A DNA stretch of 64,000 bases from Epilithonimonas hispanica (GTDB lineage: Bacteria; Bacteroidota; Bacteroidia; Flavobacteriales; Weeksellaceae): contig NZ_QNUG01000003.1 in assembly GCF_003385395.1 (NCBI RefSeq), forward strand, positions 62,001 through 126,000, read 5' to 3'. Numbering within the stretch: the stretch's first letter is position 1; every line of letters begins with the position of its first letter. This document shows, piece by piece, positions 29,940-38,653 of this stretch. A model generated the notes under the pieces. It was not told the DNA's origin and searched no databases. It was given only the letters and a program-made list of their open reading frames with translations. Both the position numbers and the translations under genes were made by a program.

Positions 29940-31919
29940 CTATTTAATCTTCAAAACAACCAAAGAATTAGCCGGAATAGTTGTAGAAAGATTCCCACTT
30001 TTCACGCTTATATTCTCCGATTTTGGTTTTATATTCTCCAAGCTGAAATTATTCTCATCAGAAAGACTGGAAGAAGACAATGTAGTTTTGGTTAAGTTTT
30101 TACCCCATTTTTGATTTTTAGCACTGATGTTAATCTCTTTGGATTGAGAATCTGTATTGACAATCTTGATAATCGTTTCTTTCGAATTTTTGTCAACCAC
30201 CGCAGAAGCGTATAATTTCTCATCTCCAGTCACCGCTTTTCCGTTTTCAGAGATCTTAATAACATCTGTTCCTTTGTTATTAGAAAACAACTTCTGAACG
30301 TAATAATTTGGTGTTACATAAGACGATAAATTGTTGAACCAAATCAAATCCGGAGTCCATTGCCAACCTTCTGCGTGAGCCAAAAGCGGTGCATAAGATG
30401 TCATATAAACCACATCCGCATTTCTCTCCAAACCTGTCATAAAAGCCGCTTCGGAAAGTGCAGTTTCCCAACTATTTTTGTTGTCTGGACTTGCGATTGC
30501 TACAGTTTGTGCAGCATATTCTCCAGCGAAAACTTTTGGTCCTTTACGGTCGTAGCTGTCATATCTTTTAGCATTTTCCTGAAACCATTGTGGTGTTTTG
30601 TAGTAATGTTCATCGATGATTTCTGCGTTCAGTTTTTTCAATTCGTCCCAACCGTAATCGAAATATTCTCCAGCTTCAAAAGGTCCACTTCCAGAGATGA
30701 TAATCATATTAGGATATTTGCTTTTAATCGCTTTTTCGAAAATCTTGTATCTCTCGATATAATCTGGTCCCCACTGCTCGTTTCCAACACCAATGTATTT
30801 TAAATTGAAAGGTTTTGGATGTCCCATATCTGCTCTCACTTTTCCCCAAGCTGTGGATTGATCGCCATTTGCAAACTCAATCAAATCCAAAGCATCCTGA
30901 ACATAAGTATCAATATCACCAATCGGAACCAATTCTCCTGTGTTGAACTGACACGCGATTCCACAACTCAAAATTGGAAGCGGTTCTGCACCAAGATCTT
31001 CTGACAATTGGAAATATTCAAAGAAACCAAGTCCGAAAGATTGGAAATAATCCGGCGCCGGTCTGTGGGCGAATTCTGTATTCCATCTGTTGATTAGGAT
31101 TTCCCTGTCAGCAATATTACCAACGGTTTTTTTCCACTGGTAACGTTCTGCCAAAGTTCTTCCTTCCACAATACAACCTCCTGGGAAACGTACAAATCCA
31201 GGTTTCAAATCGTACAATTTCTGCACAAGATCTTTTCTCAAACCATTTGGTCTGTTGTTCCAAGTTTCTTGCGGGAATAATGAAACCATATCAAGATTCA
31301 AGACGCCATTGCCTTCAAAAGTTAATTTTAATTTTCCTTTTTCTACTGTTTTATTAGGGGTAATTACAGCATCATATTTTTGGAATCCATTTTTGTCTAA
31401 TGCGATATTAGCCGAGCCAACCACATTTCCTTGTTCATCCAACAAATCAGCTTTGATATGATGAATGTTTCCAGAAGCCTTTTCTGATAAAAAACTGAAG
31501 TTATATTTGGAACCTTTATGAAGTCCCATACCTTTGAAACCTTCGTTGATTAGTTCGTAGTTTTTATCATTATTAATGGTAATTCTGGCGTAGTTGTGAT
31601 TGCTTTTATTTTTATCCGTCACGATATTAGCATAACCAGAATTTTTGTTTTCTGAATGGAGATCACCTTTTGGCTGTGTCCACCCCATCAAAGGATTATA
31701 AAATTCGAAAGAACGGTTTTTTACTAATTCCGCATAAAGTCCACCATCTGCACCTTGATTGATATCTTCGAAGAAAACACCATACATTGTTGGTTGAATT
31801 TTGATGTTTGTTGAACTTCCGTCCAATTCCAAAGTGTGTTTTGAATTTTGTGCCCAGATAGTTGCTGAACTTAATAATGCGATGCTTGCCGCAAGCATTT
31901 TATGTCTTACTCGGATCAT
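29940..31919 (-). CDS. GH51 alpha-L-arabinofuranosidase with N-terminal CBM-like insert
   Basis: This enzyme of about 659 residues uses the start at 31919, where MIRVRHKMLAASIALLSSATIWAQ is a signal peptide. A longer in-frame start 23 codons upstream would put a hydrophilic stretch before it. The N-terminal region contains a CBM4_9-like segment (about 85-215 from this start, NKNSGYANIVTDKNKSNHNY onward). The barrel has GVGNEQWG with the acid/base Glu, DEHYY, and FAGEYAAQ with the nucleophile Glu. It releases terminal alpha-L-arabinofuranose. It is the last gene of the susC operon but is separated from the GH43 gene by a terminator-like hairpin, so its expression may be lower or independent. 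Confidence 0.92.
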   Translation of the reverse strand: MIRVRHKMLAASIALLSSATIWAQNSKHTLELDGSSTNIKIQPTMYGVFFEDINQGADGGLYAELVKNRSFEFYNPLMGWTQPKGDLHSENKNSGYANIVTDKNKSNHNYARITINNDKNYELINEGFKGMGLHKGSKYNFSFLSEKASGNIHHIKADLLDEQGNVVGSANIALDKNGFQKYDAVITPNKTVEKGKLKLTFEGNGVLNLDMVSLFPQETWNNRPNGLRKDLVQKLYDLKPGFVRFPGGCIVEGRTLAERYQWKKTVGNIADREILINRWNTEFAHRPAPDYFQSFGLGFFEYFQLSEDLGAEPLPILSCGIACQFNTGELVPIGDIDTYVQDALDLIEFANGDQSTAWGKVRADMGHPKPFNLKYIGVGNEQWGPDYIERYKIFEKAIKSKYPNMIIISGSGPFEAGEYFDYGWDELKKLNAEIIDEHYYKTPQWFQENAKRYDSYDRKGPKVFAGEYAAQTVAIASPDNKNSWETALSEAAFMTGLERNADVVYMTSYAPLLAHAEGWQWTPDLIWFNNLSSYVTPNYYVQKLFSNNKGTDVIKISENGKAVTGDEKLYASAVVDKNSKETIIKIVNTDSQSKEINISAKNQKWGKNLTKTTLSSSSLSDENNFSLENIKPKSENISVKSGNLSTTIPANSLVVLKIK

Positions 31920-31949
31920 AATAATTGGATTAAAATAGGAGTGATAATT

Positions 31950-31990
31950 ATTAAAAAAAGAAAATTTGGCATCGGTTGACAATGCCAAAT
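31950..31990 (-). terminator. Terminator-like hairpin between GH43 and GH51
   Basis: The 9-bp stem ATTTGGCAT/ATGCCAAAT (31964-31972 with 31982-31990) is followed on the minus strand by TTTCTTTTTTTAA. It lies 14 nt past the GH43 stop and would end or thin out the susC transcript before the last gene. Confidence 0.75.
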
Positions 31991-32003
31991 CTATTGTTGA
32001 AAA

Positions 32004-32996
32004 TTAATCTAATGGTGTAACAGTCGGCCAATCATTCTGCCAAGTGATTTCTTTGATTTTGCCTACAGGGAAACCTTTGTTTTTGCCGTCGTAAGCGTGG
32101 AAAATCATATAATCTTTTCCATCAAAAGTGTAAGTACTGTTGTGTCCTGCGCCAAACCAATTTTTATTCCCTTCGATGACCAGTTTTCCGCCACCTTCGT
32201 TCATTGGAATTCCTTTATCATCTACATAAGGTCCTGTGAGTTTTTCGGAGCGACCTACAACCACTTTATACGTACTTTTTTCCGCTCTGCAACACAAATC
32301 CCAAGATGCAAATTGATAGTAATATTTTCCTTTTTTGAAAATGAAAGGTGCTTCTATCGCTGCATCGCCTGGATCTGTATCATCCAATTTGAAAGAACGT
32401 TCTCTTTTCGCAATCGTGTGCCATTCCTGAGGCTGTGCAATGCTGATGAGATCTGGATTCAGTTTTACCATTTTCAATCCGTCCCAGAAAGAACCGAAAG
32501 CCATATAAGGCACTTTGTTGTCATCGAAAATAATTTGAGGATCGATGGCATTCCACATATCTCTGTTCGGATAACTTTGGATGACGATGCCTTTATCAAT
32601 CCATTTGAAATCTTTGCTTTTCGGATCTAAAGTTTTGTTAACCGTAACGCCGATTGCAGAAGTATTTTTAGCAAAAGCCGAAACACTATAATATAAATAA
32701 TAAAGTCCGTTGTGGAAAACAATATCCGGTGCCCAAATGTGATTGTCATAATTTGGAACCACTTGGTCTGCCCAAGTCGGTTTTACATCGAAAACACTTT
32801 TCTCTGGTTTCCAGTTTTTAAAATCCGTGGAAGAATAAACGCCAATTCCTTTCCCAGTTGTAAACATATAATAGGTATTACCTTGTTTGATAGCAACCGG
32901 ATCGTGTGAAAATTGAACATCAATTGGCTTCGCTTCCTGTGCGAAAGCGAAACCATTGACTAAGAAAATAATAGAGAAATATTTTAGAAAATTCAT
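32004..32996 (-). CDS. GH43 endo-alpha-1,5-L-arabinanase-like
   Basis: This 330-residue enzyme is a five-bladed beta-propeller with a signal peptide (to about residue 20). The catalytic triad of family 43 is visible: the base Asp in QFSHDPVAI, the pKa-tuning Asp in NAIDPQII and the acid Glu in AIEAPFIF. The stretch ASWDLCCRAEKSTYKVVVGRS is typical of endo-arabinanases. It would cut the alpha-1,5 backbone of arabinan. It begins 9 bp after the preceding GH43 gene. Confidence 0.9.
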   Translation of the reverse strand: MNFLKYFSIIFLVNGFAFAQEAKPIDVQFSHDPVAIKQGNTYYMFTTGKGIGVYSSTDFKNWKPEKSVFDVKPTWADQVVPNYDNHIWAPDIVFHNGLYYLYYSVSAFAKNTSAIGVTVNKTLDPKSKDFKWIDKGIVIQSYPNRDMWNAIDPQIIFDDNKVPYMAFGSFWDGLKMVKLNPDLISIAQPQEWHTIAKRERSFKLDDTDPGDAAIEAPFIFKKGKYYYQFASWDLCCRAEKSTYKVVVGRSEKLTGPYVDDKGIPMNEGGGKLVIEGNKNWFGAGHNSTYTFDGKDYMIFHAYDGKNKGFPVGKIKEITWQNDWPTVTPLD

Positions 32997-33005
32997 TTTG
33001 AAAAT

Positions 33006-33962
33006 TTAGTTAATGCCTTTTGTAGTCATAATGATTGGTTTAATTGTTCCATCTTTGTTATAATAAAGATGCTCGATTGAAACCGATCGTCTGAAACTTC
33101 CGCCATTGGGTTCAATAGCCCCGTTGTGATAGATGAAATAATCTTTGCCTTTGAACTCGATAATAGATTGATGATTGGTATTGGAGTTGCCTGCTAATTC
33201 GTTTAAAATCCCTTTGTATTCCCAAGGTCCATCCAGAGATTTGCTCATTGCATAAGCGATTTTTTCTGGAAAACCTGTTGCATAAGACAGATAATACCAT
33301 CCATTTTTTTTGTGGATATAAGGTGCTTCTGTATATTTTGGAAGATCTATGGTTTTAATTTCGCCATCCAGTTCTGTCATATTTGGTTTCAGCTTGGCGT
33401 AATAGCAAGCTGTGTTTCCCCAGAATAACCAACCTTGACCTTTGTCATCAATATAAACTGTTGGATCAATATCGTCCCAATCGATATGCGTTTTTTTGGT
33501 CATATCATTCGTTACTAAAGCTTTTCCCAGTGCATCTTTGAAAGGACCAAGTGGTGAATCGCTTACTGCAACACCAATTGCTTTTCCTGGAACAGTTTTG
33601 TGGCTAACTGTAACATACCAATAAAATTTACCATCTCTTTCAATAACCTGAGAAGCCCAAGCATCGCCAGAAGCCCACGCAAAATCTGAAGCTTTCAAAG
33701 GAACTGGATGTTTATCCCAAGTTTTAAGATCGGATGAAGAGTAGACTTTCCACTCATTCATTTTATAGAAATGGAAATCATCCGGCGCCTCATCGTGACC
33801 AGCGTAGAGATACACTTTTCCTTTGTGAACCATTGCTGCAGGATCTCCTAGAAATTCATTATTAATGACAGGATTTCCACCAGTTGATTGTGCTGTACTA
33901 ACATTGTAAAAAGAAAACAATGCTAGTACTGCTATTTTTTTTGATAATAGATTCAATTTCAT
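33006..33962 (-). CDS. GH43 arabinofuranosidase/xylosidase-like
   Basis: This 318-residue exported propeller enzyme has a signal peptide to about residue 24 (ending STAQ). Catalytic residues are the Asp in FLGDPAAMV, the Asp in WDDIDPTVY and the Glu in YTEAPYIH. It resembles GH43 members that remove arabinose or xylose side groups, and it lacks any extra C-terminal domain. Its start codon overlaps the stop of the upstream GH43 gene by one base (TAATG), which points to translational coupling. Exact specificity cannot be told. Confidence 0.87.
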   Translation of the reverse strand: MKLNLLSKKIAVLALFSFYNVSTAQSTGGNPVINNEFLGDPAAMVHKGKVYLYAGHDEAPDDFHFYKMNEWKVYSSSDLKTWDKHPVPLKASDFAWASGDAWASQVIERDGKFYWYVTVSHKTVPGKAIGVAVSDSPLGPFKDALGKALVTNDMTKKTHIDWDDIDPTVYIDDKGQGWLFWGNTACYYAKLKPNMTELDGEIKTIDLPKYTEAPYIHKKNGWYYLSYATGFPEKIAYAMSKSLDGPWEYKGILNELAGNSNTNHQSIIEFKGKDYFIYHNGAIEPNGGSFRRSVSIEHLYYNKDGTIKPIIMTTKGIN

Positions 33963-35455
33963 TATTTAATTTTTTTAGCCCAAATCGCAGTTCCGAATTG
34001 ATTAAGACCTGTAAATAGAATTGTAGAAGAGACTTTGTTTTCCCAATCTCTACCGTATTTTACATAAAGAATATCTTTGAAAGCGCCATTGCCCCAAGAC
34101 AATGTTAAATAAGGTGCATTAAAAGACCAAGTATTATTTGGATCATTATTAATCGTTCCGTTTGGACTTAGAATAGTTTCTGAAGACAATTGGAAATCTG
34201 GACTCGTTTGCTCATTACCATAACCTGGAACGACATTGTACCCCAAAACGATTTGTTCGTAAGTTCCTGCTAAATCAGCGGATTTGATTTCTTTCTGAGT
34301 TACCGCAGCGTATCTTTCTGGAGAAGCAACTGGCCAGCCATCTTGCATCCAATACAACTCACGAACGTGAAGATCCATATAGAAACTGTTCACACCCGGA
34401 CGACCTTGGTGAGCAATATAATATTGGTTATTCTCTCCTTTGAAAACCCCTGGATGCGAAACACCTTGCCATCCAGAATGACCTTTAAACTGATAAGGCG
34501 CAATAATCATTGGTGCAGAATCTATGTTGTTATTAACATTAGCGCCATTGTAATCCAAGAAAGGACCATCCGGACTGTCGGATCTTGCTACTCTCACGTT
34601 GTATTTGGTTTGTAACCAGTCGTAAGCTAAGAATAGATAATATTTCTTTTGTTCTGCATTATAGATAATTTCAGGGCCTTCAAGATTTCCATTTCTCATT
34701 CCGCCTGTCATTCCACGCTGAACAATTCTTGTTCCTCTGTCTCCAGCATTTTTCGCTAAACCTGTCGCCGGATCTAATTCTAATTTATAAATCCCATCCC
34801 AAGAAGAACCGTAATACATAATATGTCTTCCATCGGCTACCAAAACTGTAGGATCTATGGCATTGGTTCCAATGCTGTTGTCATCTTTGGAAGTCACTAC
34901 GATGTCTTTTTCTACCCAAGGTCCCATTGGCGAAGATGAAGTTGCCAAACCGGTAACACTTAATCTACCCTTGTTAGATGCCAAAGAATAATACAATCTG
35001 TATTCTCCATTAACTTCCATAATGTAAGGTGCCCAAAGAGAATTGTCTGGTGTGCCTCCATTTTGTGTAATATATTCTACACCTTTCTTTGGAAGGCCGT
35101 CAAAAACCCAACCTTCGAAAGTCCAATTGATAAGATCTTTTGATTTTCTAACCTGGATTCCTGGTTTTACACTTACACCAAAAGCAACATCTGTACTGTA
35201 CATATAGTAAGTATCTCCCACTTTTATAACGGATGGATCGTGAACGTTTCTGTAGCCCCACATATTGATGTAAGGAAGTCCAGAAACATCTGCATAAGTA
35301 TCTGTAATTGCATCGAAATTAGTATTCTCACCCGTTCCTATTTCAGCATCGTAATTGTTTACAGGTTCCCAATTTTCATCTTTACAAGAGTAAATTACCG
35401 CTGAAGAAAGCGCTACGAAAAGAAGTTTTTTTAAAGTATTAATTTGAGTTTTCAT
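33962..35455 (-). CDS. GH43 arabinanase, lipoprotein with C-terminal domain
   Basis: This 497-residue protein has a lipoprotein signal (lipobox Cys in AVIYSCKDEN, about residue 24). It is probably anchored at the outer membrane or cell surface beside SusCD. The propeller carries the base Asp in NVHDPSVI, the Asp in NAIDPTVLV and the acid Glu in NLEGPEII. A beta-sandwich extension follows (about 395-497, from DLAGTYEQIVLGYN). This architecture matches the larger endo-arabinanases that start polymer breakdown outside the cell. It begins 7 bp after the GH51 gene. Confidence 0.88.
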   Translation of the reverse strand: MKTQINTLKKLLFVALSSAVIYSCKDENWEPVNNYDAEIGTGENTNFDAITDTYADVSGLPYINMWGYRNVHDPSVIKVGDTYYMYSTDVAFGVSVKPGIQVRKSKDLINWTFEGWVFDGLPKKGVEYITQNGGTPDNSLWAPYIMEVNGEYRLYYSLASNKGRLSVTGLATSSSPMGPWVEKDIVVTSKDDNSIGTNAIDPTVLVADGRHIMYYGSSWDGIYKLELDPATGLAKNAGDRGTRIVQRGMTGGMRNGNLEGPEIIYNAEQKKYYLFLAYDWLQTKYNVRVARSDSPDGPFLDYNGANVNNNIDSAPMIIAPYQFKGHSGWQGVSHPGVFKGENNQYYIAHQGRPGVNSFYMDLHVRELYWMQDGWPVASPERYAAVTQKEIKSADLAGTYEQIVLGYNVVPGYGNEQTSPDFQLSSETILSPNGTINNDPNNTWSFNAPYLTLSWGNGAFKDILYVKYGRDWENKVSSTILFTGLNQFGTAIWAKKIK

Positions 35456-35462
35456 AGTAATA

Positions 35463-37007
35463 TTAATTAGAAGTTAGAACAACTACTGAGAACGGAGGCA
35501 ATGTCAATTTCAAAGCATCTTTCTCTTTTTTGATATTTTTGAAGTCTTTTGGTACAATCAATTCTGGTTTATCAAAACTATTGTGATCATTGATTTTGTT
35601 TGATGAAATAATCTTAGCGGTGAAGTTTTTAGATTTAAAATCCTTCAAATCGATGCTCGCTTCCACCGAGTTTTTGCTATCGATGTTAACCAAAGAAATT
35701 GTAGTCACTCCATTTTTCTCTGAAGCTGATCCTGAAACTGCTTTCAAAGTTTCAGTTTTGTTGCTGTAATTTGGGCTATCGATATTCAAAGGAATCAATT
35801 GAGCATCTTGGTGTGCTTTATAAAGATTCATTACGTGATAAGTTGGTGTCAATAACATTTTTTCACCTTTAGTAAGGATTACTGCTTGTAAAACATTAAC
35901 TGTTTGTGCAAGATTTGCCATCCTCACTCTATCACTATGTTGGTTGAAAATATTAAGTGTAACGCCTGCAATCATCGCATCGCGCATTGTATTTTGTTGA
36001 TATAAGAAACCAGGATTAGTTCCTTTTTCAACTTCGTACCATCCGCCCCATTCGTCAACAATCAATGCTGTTTTTTTCTCTGGATCATATTTGTCCATAA
36101 TAGCACTGTGCTTTTGGATTAATTCATCCATACGAAGCGCAGATTTCATTGTTGCAAAATATTCGTCTTCGGAAAAATCTACTGCATCTCCTTTTTTCTC
36201 CCAATTGGAAAATGAATAAGAATGTAAAGCCACACCTTCTATCAAGCCTCTCGGGATATCTCGCATCATTACTTCTGTCCAATGATAATCATCAATATTA
36301 GCTCCCGAAGCAATTCTAAAAAGTTTATCTGAGTTATTCCAATCTGTCATAAAAGTGGAATACTGACGGTAAAGATTAGCGTAAAATTCTGGTGTCATAT
36401 TACCACCACAACCCCACATTTCGTTTCCAACACCCCAATATTTTACATTCCAAGGTTTGTCCTGACCGTTCTTTTTTCTAAGATCGCTCATTGGATTTTT
36501 GGTAACGCCGTTGACATAAGCTACCCAATCCGACAATTCTTTCACTTCGCCACTTCCAAGATTTCCTGCTAAGTAAGGCTCTGCGCCTAATTCTTTCGCT
36601 AAATCAAGAAAATCGTGTGTTCCAAAACTGTTATCTTCTGTGTTTCCTCCCCACCATCTGTTAACAATAGTTGGTCTTTCTTTTTTTGGACCGATGCCAT
36701 CTTTCCAATGGTAAGTATCTGCGAAACAACCGCCTGGCCATCTCAAGTTTGGAATACTTAGGTCTTTCAAAGCTTTGATAATATCATTCCTAACACCTTT
36801 TGTATTAGGAATGGTACTATTTTCTCCTACAAAGATTCCGTCATAAATTCCTCTTCCAAGATGTTCAGCAAAATGACCGTATATATTTTTATTGATAATT
36901 TGAGATTTAGCTTCTTTGTTAGCACTGATTGTAGATTTCAGCTGTGCTCCCAATGAAACAGTGAATGCTAGAGCCGCTGCTGTAAAATATTTGTTTGCGT
37001 ATTTCAT
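35463..37007 (-). CDS. GH51 alpha-L-arabinofuranosidase
   Basis: This 514-residue enzyme is the shorter, classical GH51 type, with a signal peptide to about residue 21. It shows NIYGHFAEHLGRGIYDGIF near the start, LRWPGGCFADTYHW, the acid/base Glu in GVGNEMWGCGG, and the nucleophile Glu in LIVDEWGGWYE. It releases alpha-L-arabinofuranose from arabinan or arabinoxylan oligosaccharides. It is the first gene after susD, behind a hairpin that may lower its transcription relative to susCD. The operon also encodes a second, longer GH51 with a different N-terminus. Confidence 0.94.
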   Translation of the reverse strand: MKYANKYFTAAALAFTVSLGAQLKSTISANKEAKSQIINKNIYGHFAEHLGRGIYDGIFVGENSTIPNTKGVRNDIIKALKDLSIPNLRWPGGCFADTYHWKDGIGPKKERPTIVNRWWGGNTEDNSFGTHDFLDLAKELGAEPYLAGNLGSGEVKELSDWVAYVNGVTKNPMSDLRKKNGQDKPWNVKYWGVGNEMWGCGGNMTPEFYANLYRQYSTFMTDWNNSDKLFRIASGANIDDYHWTEVMMRDIPRGLIEGVALHSYSFSNWEKKGDAVDFSEDEYFATMKSALRMDELIQKHSAIMDKYDPEKKTALIVDEWGGWYEVEKGTNPGFLYQQNTMRDAMIAGVTLNIFNQHSDRVRMANLAQTVNVLQAVILTKGEKMLLTPTYHVMNLYKAHQDAQLIPLNIDSPNYSNKTETLKAVSGSASEKNGVTTISLVNIDSKNSVEASIDLKDFKSKNFTAKIISSNKINDHNSFDKPELIVPKDFKNIKKEKDALKLTLPPFSVVVLTSN

Positions 37008-37024
37008 AGGATATTAAATCTTAG

Positions 37025-37059
37025 AAAAACTGCCTACAGCCTCAACACTGCAGACAGTT
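37025..37059 (-). terminator. Partial terminator between susD and the GH genes
   Basis: A 12-bp stem, AACTGCCTACAG with CTGCAGACAGTT (two G-U pairs), has an 8-nt loop and a TTTTTC tract following on the minus strand. It is placed so that susC-susD would be transcribed more than the hydrolases, a common arrangement in such loci. Confidence 0.65.
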
Positions 37060-37084
37060 AAAATTAATATGAACTTTTAGTTTT

Positions 37085-38635
37085 TTACCAACCTGGATTT
37101 TGGGTAAGACCATTTGGGTTGTTATCGATTTCCGTTAAAGGAATTGGGTAAAATTCTCTACCTGGAGAGTATGTATTGAACTCGTTGTCTCTAGATTTCA
37201 GCCAATTCAATTTAGACTGATCCTGAAGCCATCCCCAACGTCTGATATCATCGAAACGGTGACCTTCTAAAGAAAACTCTAGAAATCTCTCGTGTCCAAT
37301 TTGCTCTCTCATTTGAGCCTGAGTCATTCCCGGTTTTGTGGTTCTAAGATCTGGTAATTGAACTCTGCTTCTTACCATTTGGATATAGTCGTATGCTTGA
37401 GCAGTATTACCTAATTCGTTTAGACATTCTGCATACATCATTAAAACGTCTGCGTATCTCATCAATCTTTCGTTGATACCAGATCTCCAATCATATTCGC
37501 TTACAGATCCATTGTTATAATTCTGATATTTCTTTGTAAATACATCATTAAGATAGGCTGGATTGTTTGCATAATTTGTTGCGAAGTCTTTTCCATAAAG
37601 TGTTTCTCCCGGATGGTTGTAGAACATGGTTACGCCTAATCTTGGATCTAGCTCATCATTGATTGTTTTTTCTACTTGGTATTCATTAAACAAAGCTTTT
37701 GTAGGTTGGATATCATTAAATCCAAATCCCGGAGGGCCATAAGTAATAGCTCTAGCAGATGTTTTACCCCATGATGATCCTGGCGCTCCACCCCATCCTA
37801 GGTCTATACCGCCGGCATTTCTATCAAATTGAAGCTCAAAGATTGATTCGGCGTTATTTTCATTGGCATCCGTAAAATTATCTGCATAGTTATCTACCAA
37901 AGAGTATGTTCCTAGATTAATAACTTTCTCAAATTGTTCTTTTGCTTTTGCAAAATCTTTCGTAAATAAGTAAGCTTTCCCAAGATAAGCCATAGCTGCT
38001 CCTTTGGTTGCTCTACCTGTATGGCCTTTATCTAAACCATTAAGATTAGTATAAGAAACAGGAAGCAAGTCTGAAGCTTTTTGCAAATCAGAAATCACTT
38101 GTTGCCATCCTTCCTCATGAGTTTTTTGTCCGTGGTACAACTCCATATCCAAAGGAAGAGGAACTCTATTATATAAATTAACCAAATGGAAGAATAGCAA
38201 ACCTCTTAAAAAATAGGCTTGTCCCATTACTCTATCTTTAAGAGCTGGATCCGAGAATGCTATGTTAGGAACATTTAAAATTACTTGATTGGCACGGTAA
38301 ATCCCTTGATAGTAATCTTTGAATGCCCAACCGTAGATATCATCTAAAGAAATAACTGTTGTAAACTTCCCTGCAGTGAACATAGCTCCCCAAGGACTCA
38401 CACTATGGGTATCATCTGCTCTTGCATCTAATAACAATGGTGTACTTCTCATATAAGTACCATCTGTAATCAATGATTGATAAACCGCTGTCACACCTTT
38501 TAGGCCATCTTCATCTGTTTTCCAGAAATTTGCTTCTGTATTTACGTTTGGATCGTGCTGATCTAGATCATCTTCTTTCACGCAGCTCATTAATGAAAAT
38601 GCTGCCAGTGCTATATAAAAATATGTTTTTGTCAT
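37085..38635 (-). CDS. susD: SusD/RagB-family glycan-binding lipoprotein
   Basis: This 516-residue surface lipoprotein has a lipobox Cys at about residue 18 (FSLMSC). The alpha-helical SusD core has TPR-like repeats, for example QAYFLRGLLFFHLVNLY and AMAYLGKAYLFTKDFAKAKEQFEKV. The C-terminal SusD domain contains RYADVLMMYAECLNELG and ERFLEFSLEGHRFDDIRRWG. It binds glycan and forms the lid of the SusC transporter encoded 18 bp upstream. The surrounding arabinan hydrolases define arabinan as the likely ligand. Confidence 0.93.
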   Translation of the reverse strand: MTKTYFYIALAAFSLMSCVKEDDLDQHDPNVNTEANFWKTDEDGLKGVTAVYQSLITDGTYMRSTPLLLDARADDTHSVSPWGAMFTAGKFTTVISLDDIYGWAFKDYYQGIYRANQVILNVPNIAFSDPALKDRVMGQAYFLRGLLFFHLVNLYNRVPLPLDMELYHGQKTHEEGWQQVISDLQKASDLLPVSYTNLNGLDKGHTGRATKGAAMAYLGKAYLFTKDFAKAKEQFEKVINLGTYSLVDNYADNFTDANENNAESIFELQFDRNAGGIDLGWGGAPGSSWGKTSARAITYGPPGFGFNDIQPTKALFNEYQVEKTINDELDPRLGVTMFYNHPGETLYGKDFATNYANNPAYLNDVFTKKYQNYNNGSVSEYDWRSGINERLMRYADVLMMYAECLNELGNTAQAYDYIQMVRSRVQLPDLRTTKPGMTQAQMREQIGHERFLEFSLEGHRFDDIRRWGWLQDQSKLNWLKSRDNEFNTYSPGREFYPIPLTEIDNNPNGLTQNPGW

Positions 38636-38653
38636 TTTGTAGTAGATTTAAAA

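Noticed and set aside
29806-31990. AraR-type palindrome directly before the longer GH51
   Set aside because: None was found in 31920-32003; this gene seems to depend on read-through from the susC operon or on an unseen promoter.
32097-32630. Plus-strand open frame of 177 codons
   Set aside because: It is the complement of a GH43 gene whose catalytic residues are all present on the minus strand.
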